A DNA stretch of 64,000 nucleotides from Megalonaias nervosa (taxonomy: Eukaryota > Mollusca > Bivalvia > Unionida > Unionidae): the NCBI GenBank assembly GCA_016617855.1, contig JAECUM010012907.1, positions 1-64,000 of the forward strand. Direction: 5' to 3'. Below the pieces are notes generated by a model. It ran no database searches, had not been told where the DNA came from, and saw nothing but the letters and a program-made list of their open reading frames with translations. Shown here in pieces: positions 17,291 to 25,412 of the stretch. Position 1 is the first letter of the stretch, and every line of letters begins with the position of its first letter. The position numbers and the translations under genes are program-made.

Positions 17291-17731
17291 ATGTATCCTG
17301 TGTACCAAGGAGTTGCTCGACAGCGAGGACATGGTTTAGGTGATATGCTCAAATCGGCCTTTCTTAGAGTGGTTCCCATGTTGAACCCGATGGTGACACG
17401 GGGATTGCACGCTTTAAAAGATGCCGCGTTGACGCAAGGCAAAGAATTTCTCCAAAATGTCATCATTGACAAACAAAACCCCAAAGAAGCTTTCTTGAGA
17501 GCAGGCAAAAATGTCTTGCTTCAAACGGGCAAAGACCTTTTGGGTCGGCGAGAAACTCCTATAAATGCCCTGGGCAATGCTGAGTTAGGCATTCCTGCTT
17601 CACTGACGCCACAGCAAGGACAAGGCAGAAAAAGACGACGAAAATACCCCTTCAGAGGACTTCACGCCCCTAGAGCTAGAAAGACAAAGAAAAGAAAAAC
17701 CGTCCGAGAGTTAGACGTTTTTGATTATTAA
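17291..17731 (+). CDS. pVI/pX-like minor capsid protein
   Basis: 146 codons from ATG at 17291 (MYPVYQGVARQRGHGLGDML); a TTG start 9 bases upstream is rejected. The RQRGHGLG motif followed by an amphipathic region (LKSAFLRVVPMLNP) and a helix (KDAALTQGKEFLQNVI) is characteristic of a small protein encoded between penton and capsid genes in Polintons, compared with adenovirus pX/pVI membrane-lytic or core precursors. GHGLG resembles an adenain cleavage site. The C-terminus is strongly basic (GQGRKRRRKYP, KTKKRKTVRELDVFDY), consistent with DNA contact inside the particle. Intact. Confidence 0.75.
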   Translation: MYPVYQGVARQRGHGLGDMLKSAFLRVVPMLNPMVTRGLHALKDAALTQGKEFLQNVIIDKQNPKEAFLRAGKNVLLQTGKDLLGRRETPINALGNAELGIPASLTPQQGQGRKRRRKYPFRGLHAPRARKTKKRKTVRELDVFDY

Positions 17732-17795
17732 AAAAAGAAAAATGATGCACTGAGAGTCTTGTGCTTGTTCCAAGTCGGAACTGGATCTGTTTGCC

Positions 17796-19061
17796 ATGCC
17801 ACCCACCAAGATGACGATGCAAGAATCCCAATGGGTCGAATTTCATCCCGTCTCCTCTTTGGTGGATTCCGCTCCCATCGAGTTTGAAATCAAAGGACAG
17901 CCTGAAGATTACATCAATCTGAATAATAGTTACTTGTATCTAAAGCTGAAAGTGATCAAAACCGACAACACCAATCCGGGAGCCGATACCGCAGTAGCTC
18001 CCGTCAACAATTTCATGCATTCCTTGTTCAGCGAAGTGGATTTGTACTTGAATAACAAACTGATCAGCAGTAGCACGGATACTTACCCTTACCGAGCGTA
18101 CCTAGAAAATCTCTTGACGTACGGAAAAGAGGCCAAGAACACTCATCTGGATGCTTGTGTGGTATGGAAACCTGACACCGCAGGTGAGAACACGTTTAAC
18201 GACAGAGCCCTGACAGCCGATGAAGATCCTCACAATGTGGGTTTTAACGATCGTCGAAGGAAAATCCTGCAAGGTCGTAGTTTAGAACTGATGGATCGTT
18301 TGCATTTGGACATGTGGTTGCAAGAGAAGTATTTGCTGAACGGAGTAGATATTCGCCTGAGACTCAATCGCAGCAGTGTCGCTTTCCATTTGATGGCTCA
18401 AGCCAACGAGTACAAAACCATCATCCAAGAAGCCAGACTTTACGTGCGACGTGTAGAAGTATTACCTAAAGCGGGAAACGACATCAGTCAAACATTGAGC
18501 AGATCGACCGCCAAATATCCGATACGACGTGTCGAAGTGAAAATATTCACCATTGCTGCTGGACTCCGATCCAAGATCGAAGATCATCTGTTCCAAGGAC
18601 AGTTACCCAAACGTTTAATCGTTGGTATCGTCAGTAATGCAGCCTTCAACGGAGCCCACGATCAAAATCCTTTCCAGTTTAAGCACTACAGAGTGTCCAA
18701 AATTGAAGTCAGTCGCGATGGCAAGACTTTGTGTACCAGACCCTTCGAACCTAACTTTTCCCAGAAGAATTATTTGAGATCGTACTTGTCCCTGTACGAA
18801 GCTACGGGGCAATTAGGAACCAACGCCAGTCACGGTATTTCGTACGAAGATTATGTCGGAGGTTACACTTTGTGGACCTTTGATTTCACCCCAGACCAAG
18901 GCAGCGACAAGGGACATTTCCACCCTATAAAATCCGGTCAACTGCGTGTGGAACTTCAGTTTGCAGAAGCTCTCACTCAGACGGTCAACGTCATCCTGTA
19001 TGCTGAATTCGATAATACCATAGAAATCAACAGTTTGAGAGAAGTCATTCTAGACTATTAG
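17796..19061 (+). CDS. Major capsid protein, double jelly-roll (hexon-like)
   Basis: 421 codons, intact, ATG start in a favourable context. It shows the features I associate with Polinton major capsid proteins: PIEFEIKGQPEDYINLNNSY near residues 29-48, NNFMHSLFSEVDLYLNNKL, PYRAYLENLLTYG, HLDMWLQEKYLLNGVDIRL, and a C-terminal QTVNVILYAEFDNTIEI. The length is slightly below many Polinton capsid proteins (about 450-600) but the key strands are all seen. It forms the trimeric capsomers of a predicted icosahedral particle. It is the best preserved gene of the element together with ATPase and protease, which argues against long neutral decay of the whole copy. Confidence 0.93.
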   Translation: MPPTKMTMQESQWVEFHPVSSLVDSAPIEFEIKGQPEDYINLNNSYLYLKLKVIKTDNTNPGADTAVAPVNNFMHSLFSEVDLYLNNKLISSSTDTYPYRAYLENLLTYGKEAKNTHLDACVVWKPDTAGENTFNDRALTADEDPHNVGFNDRRRKILQGRSLELMDRLHLDMWLQEKYLLNGVDIRLRLNRSSVAFHLMAQANEYKTIIQEARLYVRRVEVLPKAGNDISQTLSRSTAKYPIRRVEVKIFTIAAGLRSKIEDHLFQGQLPKRLIVGIVSNAAFNGAHDQNPFQFKHYRVSKIEVSRDGKTLCTRPFEPNFSQKNYLRSYLSLYEATGQLGTNASHGISYEDYVGGYTLWTFDFTPDQGSDKGHFHPIKSGQLRVELQFAEALTQTVNVILYAEFDNTIEINSLREVILDY

Positions 19062-19066
19062 ACACA

Positions 19067-19573
19067 ATGGAAGACTCCTATCCCTCTTTAAACAGTGGAG
19101 AATCTTTGGACATGGAATGGGAGGATAGCGTGAAAACAGAACCCCAAGACGAAGTCAAAGAGGACGAGGTAGTCGTCAAGTCCAGATGGCCAGAACAAGA
19201 ACAACATTTAGTGTCCTGTTTTGCTAAACACCTAGCTAATACAATTACGGAATTGTCCAAGAAATATTGTTATGGATGTCAAAACGATCATCCCAGTCAA
19301 ATTCAACACGATAAATGTATGATGATGAGTCAAGAAGAAAAATTGGACGAGTATCTGGACGACGCTTGGAGTCTCATCTCAGAAGAAACCGTGTTGCATG
19401 AGTGGTATAAAGGCTTGCGTGATCTTTCCTGTCCTCCATTGACTACTCTAGAGATCTATCGCATCGAAGCTCTCTTAGCCCAGAGTGCGGAGACAAGGCG
19501 AAGAAACGGCTACTTGACAGATCGTTTCAAACAAAAAGTCAGAATTGAACTGATGACTTATCATTACCTGTGA
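19067..19573 (+). CDS. Polinton-conserved cysteine-rich protein, unknown
   Basis: 168 codons, starts 5 bases after the capsid stop. An acidic N-terminus (MEDSYPSLNSGESLDMEWED) is followed by a central YCYGCQNDHPSQIQHDKC, the Cys/His signature of a small protein encoded beside capsid and protease in many Polintons, possibly a zinc-binding module. The C-terminal part is helical. No function is known. Intact. The protease ATG is 23 bases after its stop. Confidence 0.6.
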   Translation: MEDSYPSLNSGESLDMEWEDSVKTEPQDEVKEDEVVVKSRWPEQEQHLVSCFAKHLANTITELSKKYCYGCQNDHPSQIQHDKCMMMSQEEKLDEYLDDAWSLISEETVLHEWYKGLRDLSCPPLTTLEIYRIEALLAQSAETRRRNGYLTDRFKQKVRIELMTYHYL

Positions 19574-19596
19574 AAAAAAAAAAAACACAACAGAAA

Positions 19597-20154
19597 ATGG
19601 ATACCTGGGAACTTTATTACCTTTTGAAGAATAGTTCGTATACTGCTTCTTGGAATCCTGTCGTGTGCGCTAAAGATGAACTACCTCATCGCAAACCTCA
19701 AGACCATCAAGCTTATGTCATCAACACGAATGAAAGTCATCTTCCAGGAACTCACTGGGTTGCCGTCTACTTCCCTCAAGAGAATTGTGTGGAATATTTT
19801 GATTCGTATGGATTACCCCCTTTGGAAGACGATATCATTGACTTTATGAGAAGAAATGCCCAGACGACACGATACAATAATGTGAAATTACAAGGCACAG
19901 ATTCCATGGTGTGTGGACAATATTGTGTATATTTTCTTCATCAACGCAGTCTTGGATATCCTTTAGAACATTTAGTGACTTATTTTGATCGTCACTCTTC
20001 TAGAAACGATGAGAAAATAGATCGATGGTTTTGTGACCATTATAGTTATCTTTTGTCTTTAGCTAGGAAACGTAGTGTACATCAATGGCCTCATGACTTC
20101 CATCAATGGAAATCTCACATGATTTCACAATGTTGTCAACCTTGTCAAAAATAA
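19597..20154 (+). CDS. Adenain-like maturation cysteine protease
   Basis: 185 codons from ATG at 19597 (MDTWELYYLL); an upstream GTG in an A run is rejected. The catalytic residues are visible: His in GTHWVAVYF, Asp in EYFDSYGLPP, Gln in LQGTDSMVCG and Cys in MVCGQYCVYF. This is the C5 adenovirus/Ulp1 fold used by Polintons to cleave capsid and core precursors at GG/GX-G sites, some of which I see in the core genes and pVI-like gene. Intact, usual length. Followed by a conventional AATAAA, in contrast to the neighbouring flank genes. Confidence 0.9.
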   Translation: MDTWELYYLLKNSSYTASWNPVVCAKDELPHRKPQDHQAYVINTNESHLPGTHWVAVYFPQENCVEYFDSYGLPPLEDDIIDFMRRNAQTTRYNNVKLQGTDSMVCGQYCVYFLHQRSLGYPLEHLVTYFDRHSSRNDEKIDRWFCDHYSYLLSLARKRSVHQWPHDFHQWKSHMISQCCQPCQK

Positions 20155-20215
20155 TTTGTTTGATGTTACTTGTTACTTGTGACTTATGACTTGTTACTTG
20201 TTACTTGAATAAAAA
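20155..20215 (+). terminator. Poly(A) signal of the capsid/protease group
   Basis: AATAAA at 20208-20213, followed by GT-rich sequence (GTTGTGTTTTG). Immediately before it, TTACTTG/TGACTTG occurs about six times (20166-20207). Confidence 0.65.
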
Positions 20216-20348
20216 ATGTTGTGTTTTGAAAAAAATGTGTCTGTCGTTTGTTTTAAAAAAAAACACGGTGAATATATGCTCTTTGACTTCTTTCTATCCC
20301 TCATCATGACATTCGCCATCATAGCATTCCGACACTAAAATCGAGTAG

Positions 20349-20432
20349 GGATGTTTTCTATCGCGTCCGCGTTTGAACCATATAAAGCGAGTGGGTCTCC
20401 AGTCTGACCATTCACTGTTGACTCCTCAACCT
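20349..20432 (+). promoter_or_regulatory. Right-end promoter module 1
   Basis: GGATGTTTTCTAT, CGTCCGCG, CATATAAAG (TATA at 20381), CAGTCTGACC and GTTGAC appear in this order. The same order and spacing recur before the genes at 21201 and 22471, so the three promoters are duplicates. Confidence 0.7.
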
Positions 20433-20798
20433 ATGAAGATGCCTTCCAGACTAGCCCAGCTGAACGAAGCTTACGTCAATTTCCATCGTGTCAGGCTAAA
20501 CCTGATACCGAAGCCTGAAGAAATAGAGAATGTTAGGATGCTCTCCATAACCCAAGACCTGATAGAAGAGATGTTTAGAGAGGAAATTAAAAAAGAACAA
20601 GAAGAATGGACTGAGAAATACAGGCTTCAGAAGAAGCAGAGAGAAGAACAACAACAACAGCAGCAGCAGCAAGAACCAGACAGAAGTTTTGTGGACTGTC
20701 GAGTAGACACCAAAGAATTCTCTTTCTCTTTTCGCAGAAGCAGACCGTATCCAACAGGAAAGCCTACTGCCAGACGGGGACGCAATCTTAGACAGTAA
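20433..20798 (+). CDS. Flank protein R1, Glu/Lys/Gln-rich
   Basis: 121 codons from the ATG at 20433 (MKMPSRLAQLNEAYVNFHRV). An upstream ATG at 20373 overlaps the TATA box and cannot be on the RNA. A helical SITQDLIEEMFREEIKKEQEE is similar to VATDLVTEMIEEEVKKLRG of the gene at 22471, so the two are paralogues. It has a glutamine run and a basic C-terminus (RSRPYPTGKPTARRGRN). Unknown function. The gene has a duplicated promoter upstream and a histone-type stem-loop 33 bases past the stop. Confidence 0.6.
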   Translation: MKMPSRLAQLNEAYVNFHRVRLNLIPKPEEIENVRMLSITQDLIEEMFREEIKKEQEEWTEKYRLQKKQREEQQQQQQQQEPDRSFVDCRVDTKEFSFSFRRSRPYPTGKPTARRGRNLRQ

Positions 20799-20831
20799 AA
20801 AAGATTGCCATTACGTGAACAAAAAAAACCC

Positions 20832-20867
20832 AGCCCTTTTCAGGGCTACCCAATACTCTCGAAACGA
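20832..20867 (+). terminator. Histone-type 3' stem-loop after R1
   Basis: AGCCCT-TTTC-AGGGCT (20832-20847) is a perfect 6-bp stem with a 4-base loop, flanked by AACCC and ACCCA. GAAACGA begins 13 bases later (20861). Confidence 0.8.
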
Positions 20868-21109
20868 CATACTCATTCAATTTGCCAAAATTTGTAATTA
20901 GAAAATAGAAGTGTGCCTATAAGCACTTCGTTTCTTTTGTCAGCAAAACAAAATATTTGTGTGTTTGTATGTTAAAAAAAACCACCCTTTATTTTCTCTG
21001 TCTTGTCCAAATAGTGCATGTCTGTGTTTGTAAGTAAAAAGTAAAAAAGTCAACGTGAGTGCTTCTTTTAAGTCCGCGCGTTACATGTGATGGTAAATTT
21101 GGGTGCTAG
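20868..21109. other. Spacer between R1 and R2
   Basis: AT-rich, with CATTCAATTTGCCAAAATTTG, a post-stem-loop sequence shared with the other flank genes (3680, 21830, 21900). No gene. Confidence 0.55.
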
Positions 21110-21200
21110 GGAATGTTTACCTTCACGTCCGTGCTTCAAGTATATAAATCGGTGCGATCATCAGTCTGGCTACCCACGTTGACGTAGCAGCTGCAATGAA
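21110..21200 (+). promoter_or_regulatory. Right-end promoter module 2, with two-codon uORF
   Basis: GGAATGTTTACCTTCACGTCCGTGCTT, TATATAAAT (21141), TCAGTCTGGCTACCC and CGTTGAC match module 3 almost base for base. An upstream ATG AAA TGA (21196-21204) overlaps the start codon of R2 at 21201. Confidence 0.7.
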
Positions 21201-21746
21201 ATGAGCAGAATAACAAAACTACTAGAACTCCAGATGCACCTGGAATATGCCAGGCGGTTGCTAGATGAGCTGGCTATGGAGGCTTTAGCCGAAGAAGCCA
21301 GGCTTGAAGAGGAGGAGAAGAAAAAGAAAGAAGAGGAGATGAGAGGGATCCTACCTCACCTCATGCTAAGACTTGTGTGTGAGGTCAAGCCTGAGGTGAG
21401 GACGCCTCCACAGGCAGTAGCAGCACCACAACAAAGACAGCCACAACCTCTGCCGCCAGTACCACCAGTACCAAGAGCCGCTGTCCCCCAGAGAGAAACC
21501 TGGGAGGAGGAGGCATGGGAGGAATTGGAAAGACAGAGGCAAGAGTGGGAGCCTCGGCATCAGCATCATCATCCCAGGGTGTGGAATAGAAGAAGGGAAC
21601 AAGTGTTCACTATCCCTCAAACTGAGGAGTGGGATAGTGAAGCCAATCAACCTCCCTCTGCGCTCCCAACCACACGCATCAATTGGGAGCAAGATTGGAG
21701 TCGTCGTTGTGTGTGTGGTGCCCGGCCTGGAAGATGTCAACATTAG
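21201..21746 (+). CDS. Flank protein R2, Glu-rich coiled coil and Pro-rich tail
   Basis: 181 codons, ATG at 21201. Residues 1-50 are a leucine/glutamate helix (ELQMHLEYARRLLDELAMEA, then EEEEKKKKEEEM). The middle is Gln/Pro-rich (PPQAVAAPQQRQPQPLPPVP), then a Trp/Glu-rich region, and the protein ends CVCGARPGRCQH. No family recognised. A minimal uORF stops one base inside the start codon, so translation may depend on reinitiation or leaky scanning. Promoter and 3' stem-loop are shared with R1 and R3. Confidence 0.55.
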   Translation: MSRITKLLELQMHLEYARRLLDELAMEALAEEARLEEEEKKKKEEEMRGILPHLMLRLVCEVKPEVRTPPQAVAAPQQRQPQPLPPVPPVPRAAVPQRETWEEEAWEELERQRQEWEPRHQHHHPRVWNRRREQVFTIPQTEEWDSEANQPPSALPTTRINWEQDWSRRCVCGARPGRCQH

Positions 21747-21776
21747 CCGGGTGCATTTGAAGTTCAAGAAAAAAAC

Positions 21777-21813
21777 CGCCCTTTTCAGGGCTAACCAGAT
21801 CTCTAGAAAAGAG
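21777..21813 (+). terminator. Histone-type 3' stem-loop after R2
   Basis: CGCCCT-TTTC-AGGGCT (21777-21792) gives 5 pairs with the outer pair mismatched. GAAAAGAG lies at 21806-21813, matching a U7-pairing element. Confidence 0.7.
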
Positions 21814-21950
21814 AAACTATTCAATTTGCCAATTAGTGTGAATGTAGTGTAGTGTGACTATAAGGCTAACCAGATCTCTAGAAAAGAGAGACTATTCAAT
21901 TTGCCAATTTGTGTGAATGTAAAGTAGTGTGACTATAAACACTCACCTCT
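21790..21950 (+). repeat. Tandem duplication of the post-stem-loop segment
   Basis: GGCTAACCAGATCTCTAG through GTGTGACTATAA (from 21790) is repeated from 21862, about 71-72 bp apart, with few changes. The second copy keeps GAAAAGAG but lacks the stem-loop. Confidence 0.8.
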
Positions 21951-21957
21951 TTACTGA

Positions 21958-21967
21958 TGTGTGTGTG

Positions 21968-22014
<47 letters not shown>
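21958..22014. repeat. (GT)n microsatellite
   Basis: About 25 GT units with one interruption, inside the Polinton between R2 and R3. Confidence 0.9.
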
Positions 22015-22018
<4 letters not shown>

Positions 22019-22020
22019 AT

Positions 22021-22360
22021 GCGCGTTCGTTGGTGTGGATAGTATATGGGGTGTGTGTTTTATGCTTGCTCGTTCGTTGGTGAGGATAGTATATTGGGTG
22101 TGTGTTTTATGCTTGCTCGTTCGTTGGTGAGGATAGTATATTGTGTGTTTTATGCTTGCTCGTTCGTTGGTGAGGATAGTATATAATATGTTTTTTCTCA
22201 TCCCGATTGTGTGGATGGTATGTTTGTGTGTTTTATGCTTGCTCGTTCGTTGGTGAGGATAGTATATTGTGTGTTTTATGCTTGCTCGTTCGTTGGTGAG
22301 GATAGTATATCATATGTGTTTTATGCTTGCTCGTTCGTTGGTGTGGATAGTATATCCTAT
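22021..22360 (+). repeat. Minisatellite in the Polinton right arm
   Basis: At least seven copies of TTTTATGCTTGCTCGTTCGTTGG followed by TGAGGATAGTATAT, in units of roughly 40-45 bases with some variants. Minus-strand frames across it are repeat translations, not genes. Confidence 0.85.
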
Positions 22361-22375
22361 GTGAAGTAAGTGTAA

Positions 22376-22470
22376 GGAATGTTTTCGTTCACGTCCGTGC
22401 TTGACGTATATAACGCGGAACGCTAGTCAGTCTGGCTACCCGCGTTGACTAGTCAACAACTTCAAAAAAA
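22376..22470 (+). promoter_or_regulatory. Right-end promoter module 3
   Basis: GGAATGTTTTCGTTCACGTCCGTGCTTG, TATATAA (22407), GTCAGTCTGGCTACCC and CGTTGAC, near identical to module 2. The start codon of R3 is at 22471. Confidence 0.7.
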
Positions 22471-23055
22471 ATGAATTTGTTTAATGAATTAAGGCATAGT
22501 TATTTCTGGATGATGGATGCAGCCTACGTGGTGGAAAGGCTTGAAAAAGAATGGAGCTGTCCAGTCTCGAAAGACTTTGTGACCAGTCAAGTCAATAGCC
22601 TCAAGGTAGCCACTGATCTGGTGACAGAAATGATAGAAGAGGAAGTGAAAAAATTAAGAGGATTCATAAAGCCTAAGTATGTAAGAGTGGGGACATTGAA
22701 GGAAGCCCTTGATCTTGTCATCAAAGTGAGGAGCTTCTTGCAAGATACATTTAATTGCACAGAGTGGTCTTTTGTCAAGTGGGGCTTAGACCAGTTAAAG
22801 AAAGCCGAAGACAAGATGAAAAACGTGATGGAAGAAGAAGTAAAAAAGATTAAAGAGACCTGGATGAAAGAAAAAAAGGACAAAGAAAACCAAAAAAAGA
22901 AAGAAGAGTTTGAGAAACTGAATCAGAACTGGGTGAAGGTACAGGAAAAGTTTAGAGCCCTCGGACATCCTGACTGGATGACCGAAGAAGAAAAGAGAAA
23001 GAAGAAAGGAATTATTGGGCAAATCAGGACATGGTGGAAGAACTGGAGAAGATAA
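22471..23055 (+). CDS. Flank protein R3, duplicated helical Lys/Glu-rich protein
   Basis: 194 codons, ATG start. It has two similar halves: VATDLVTEMIEEEVKKLRG (near residues 46-64) and KAEDKMKNVMEEEVKKIKE (near 111-129), each preceded by FV-x4-L-x-L, implying an internal duplication. The first unit also resembles R1. The second half becomes a Lys/Glu coiled coil, and the protein ends with aromatic, basic GQIRTWWKNWRR, a possible membrane- or nucleic-acid-binding tail. No known family. Read outward into the TIR, whose edge provides its 3' stem-loop 17 bases past the stop. Confidence 0.65.
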   Translation: MNLFNELRHSYFWMMDAAYVVERLEKEWSCPVSKDFVTSQVNSLKVATDLVTEMIEEEVKKLRGFIKPKYVRVGTLKEALDLVIKVRSFLQDTFNCTEWSFVKWGLDQLKKAEDKMKNVMEEEVKKIKETWMKEKKDKENQKKKEEFEKLNQNWVKVQEKFRALGHPDWMTEEEKRKKKGIIGQIRTWWKNWRR

Positions 23056-23072
23056 AAGAAGAAGAACCCAAA

Positions 23073-23109
23073 GGCCCTTTTCAGGGCCACTTCCAATGCC
23101 TCGAAAAGA
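23073..23109 (+). terminator. Histone-type 3' stem-loop after R3 (in right TIR)
   Basis: GGCCCT-TTTC-AGGGCC (23073-23088) is a perfect match to the histone stem-loop consensus GGYYYU-UHUH-ARRRCC. The bases before it, ACCCAAA, also match the histone leader. GAAAAGA (23103-23109) follows after 14 bases. No AATAAA intervenes. Confidence 0.82.
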
Positions 23110-23498
23110 TCTTAATTTTCATTTGGTCTCCAACCCAAACGAATATATAAAACCCTTATTCTTTTTATACACGAATACTCTTGATTCGTGTTTGTCTATA
23201 GCCCTCTCTCAGGCAGCCTGACGTCACAGTACTCCTCTTTTTGCTACATTGTTACCAGTGTGATGTCATGCCACCTGTTCCATTCCTCTTGTCGCTATAC
23301 AGTCTCAGGGTATACTAGTCACTCTACCAAATTTCCATTGTCGCTATACAGTCCCAGGGTGTGCTAGTCACTCTACACAATTTCCATTGTCGCTATACGG
23401 TCCCAGGCTGTGCTTTATTTCTTGGGGCTATACGGTCCCAGGGGGTTCTGTAATGCTAATTCCCATTGTTGCTACGGTATCCCCTATTACTACTAACA
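23076..23498 (-). repeat. Right terminal inverted repeat
   Basis: Reverse complement of the left repeat, with scattered substitutions (one of two TGACGTCA sites is TGATGTCA here). It begins inside the 3' stem-loop of the last gene (23073-23088), so the repeat supplies the transcript end of that gene. The outer edge fades at TGTTAG; beyond it the flanks differ and no clear target duplication is visible. Confidence 0.93.
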
Positions 23499-25412
23499 CT
23501 GTACACAAAAACATTCATGTATTACGTCATGTCTTTTTGTGTTTGTTGATTATTCTGGTTCCCGGACTGAGTGATGTTTATTAGTTTTGCAAAACAAGGA
23601 GTCTACGGAGTTAGGAACCAGGCTAACTGTTGATACACTACCAAACAAGATTTCTTTTTTTATCAAAAAAAGCAACATTTCTTGAGACAACCATCTACAT
23701 CAAAACTGAATTTTTTAATTGTTCAGTTAGTACAATATTGACGATGTGATTTCATTGCAAGTAACAGTGAAACTTCTTATCATCTTTGAGAATATCTCTA
23801 CGTGCAAATTCAGGAATTCTCTGAAATTCCTTTTCCCCACAATGGTCTGTATCTGTGAAACAAAGCTCTTTATTTTACGAAGTACTCATTTCGCTTGGTT
23901 GCCTTGCTATCTTTAATCACAGTTATCATTACGTAAGTTAATGTAGTTTCATTAGATTACGTACACAATAACATTTATAACGGTGTTCGATTGATCAACT
24001 GGAATGAGTTATCAACATATGACCAGAGCCGGTGGTTATTATGAATGTAGGATTTGTATGCCTTGTAAATTTTTTGTTTATTCCACCTCTTTTATTTGAT
24101 TCAAAAAACAGAATTAACGCGACAATGGGAAAGAAGGCCCTTTTTCTTTAGTGCAACAATACAACAAATGTTCCCGCTAGTTCGATATCAACACACGGTT
24201 GGCACTTAATTAGGTCCTCAGAGAAATGCTCGCAGACAGAGGTGTTATGGTAGATTGACACATTTTATGCTTAATTACAACAGAACACTTTGCATTTATG
24301 ATGATTACACTTAAAGGAACTAAAAGATAGAACTAGAACACAAATTTCAATTGATACAAAAAATTATTTAATTGGTATTTATTTATCATAGTACTGCCTC
24401 CACGAGGCGTGACATTTTGATTGATCAAAATTTACTTGGGTATTGTTAATTATCATGTACTAAGAATGTCGTTTGGAAAGAAAATGTAACAAATGTTATG
24501 ACTTCTTTTTAAAGCTGATATTTCATGATGTTGATTAAAATTTCCAGGTCCTATCTACACGTTTTCGACAATAAAATTAGCGGTATATCAGTTTCTGTTA
24601 CCAATTCTGATCGTGATTTTTTTAAAGTTCAACAAATAGGAATAAAGTTTTTGGTATTTTCTGGTTTTAAAAAATAGGATCCATGCCTGACCCCGCATTA
24701 TAAGCAGGTTCATGAGTTATCAGGGCGCAAGTTATCGAGGGAGTTGTGTAATGCCTTTAATTGTTTTGGTTCCTTGTGAGAATGTTATGATCACTATGTA
24801 AATGTTCGTATTCCACATATGGGTACAGGATTAAAAAAATAAATAAATAAAACACACACATGATTTTGTATAGGGCTATAGGGATCTTATACTTTGACAT
24901 TTCTTCTGAGATCTGTATGCGAGACTTATCAAAAATATTAAACATTCTGAAACCATTGCGGTTATTTCGAGGTGAGGAGGGTGTAAGGAAGCATGCAATA
25001 TGAAATATAATGATGTCCATTGTACTAGGAGTTGTTTGTTCCATGTCAGAGTTTACCCATATTAATCGAGAATTCTAAATGGTCCCTTAATTTTGCTGAA
25101 TTTTGTGCTGCACAATATGGTCTGTAAGGTGCGGTAGCTCGTGCGATTATTTAATTCCTATCGCAGATGTATCAAAATGAGAGAGAGAGAGTGAGTAAAA
25201 GGTTTGTGACATTCACTGTTGCTCTGTGCATGCATGGCATGTGTGTGTGTTTGTGTATGTGTGTGTGTGAGAGAGAGAGTATAGGTTGGGTTTGGAATCC
25301 TGGCACTTTTCCACATCAGTGCATAGTTATGACCGCCGAGGTGAAAACAACCGCCATATTGTTCTAGTGACTTGAGTAACGTGTGGGAGACAGTTGTACA
25401 ACATTTTAAGAT
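23499..25412. other. Host DNA between Polinton and THAP element, no gene seen
   Basis: AT-rich sequence with no convincing exon. Positions 25180-25280 hold GA- and GT-rich simple repeats. CCGCCATATTG at 25350 fits a YY1 site and precedes the THAP gene by about 60 bases, so it is probably its promoter. Confidence 0.5.

Larger units (their letters stand above)
2015..23498 (+). mobile_element. Polinton/Maverick element (adintovirus-like), 21.5 kb
   Basis: Two 423-bp inverted repeats (2015-2437 and 23076-23498) enclose the full Polinton hallmark set: protein-primed PolB, RVE integrase, FtsK-type ATPase, adenain-like protease, double jelly-roll capsid protein and penton-like minor capsid protein. 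Order left to right: outward ORF, flank ORF, zinc knuckle, PolB, two BIR genes, F-box-like genes, small ORFs, ATPase, core-like array, integrase, membrane protein, penton, pVI-like, major capsid, cysteine-rich protein, protease, three flank genes. Such elements replicate by their own polymerase, integrate by the integrase and may form virions. No 6-bp target duplication was found at the outer junctions. Several genes are frame-broken, so this copy is either inactive or imperfectly assembled. Confidence 0.97.

Noticed and set aside
20373..20432. Longer start of R1 at 20373
   Set aside because: It overlaps the conserved TATA box; the RNA would begin downstream.
21896..22201. Minus-strand ORF across the GT repeat and minisatellite
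   Set aside because: Encodes only TH and repeat peptides.
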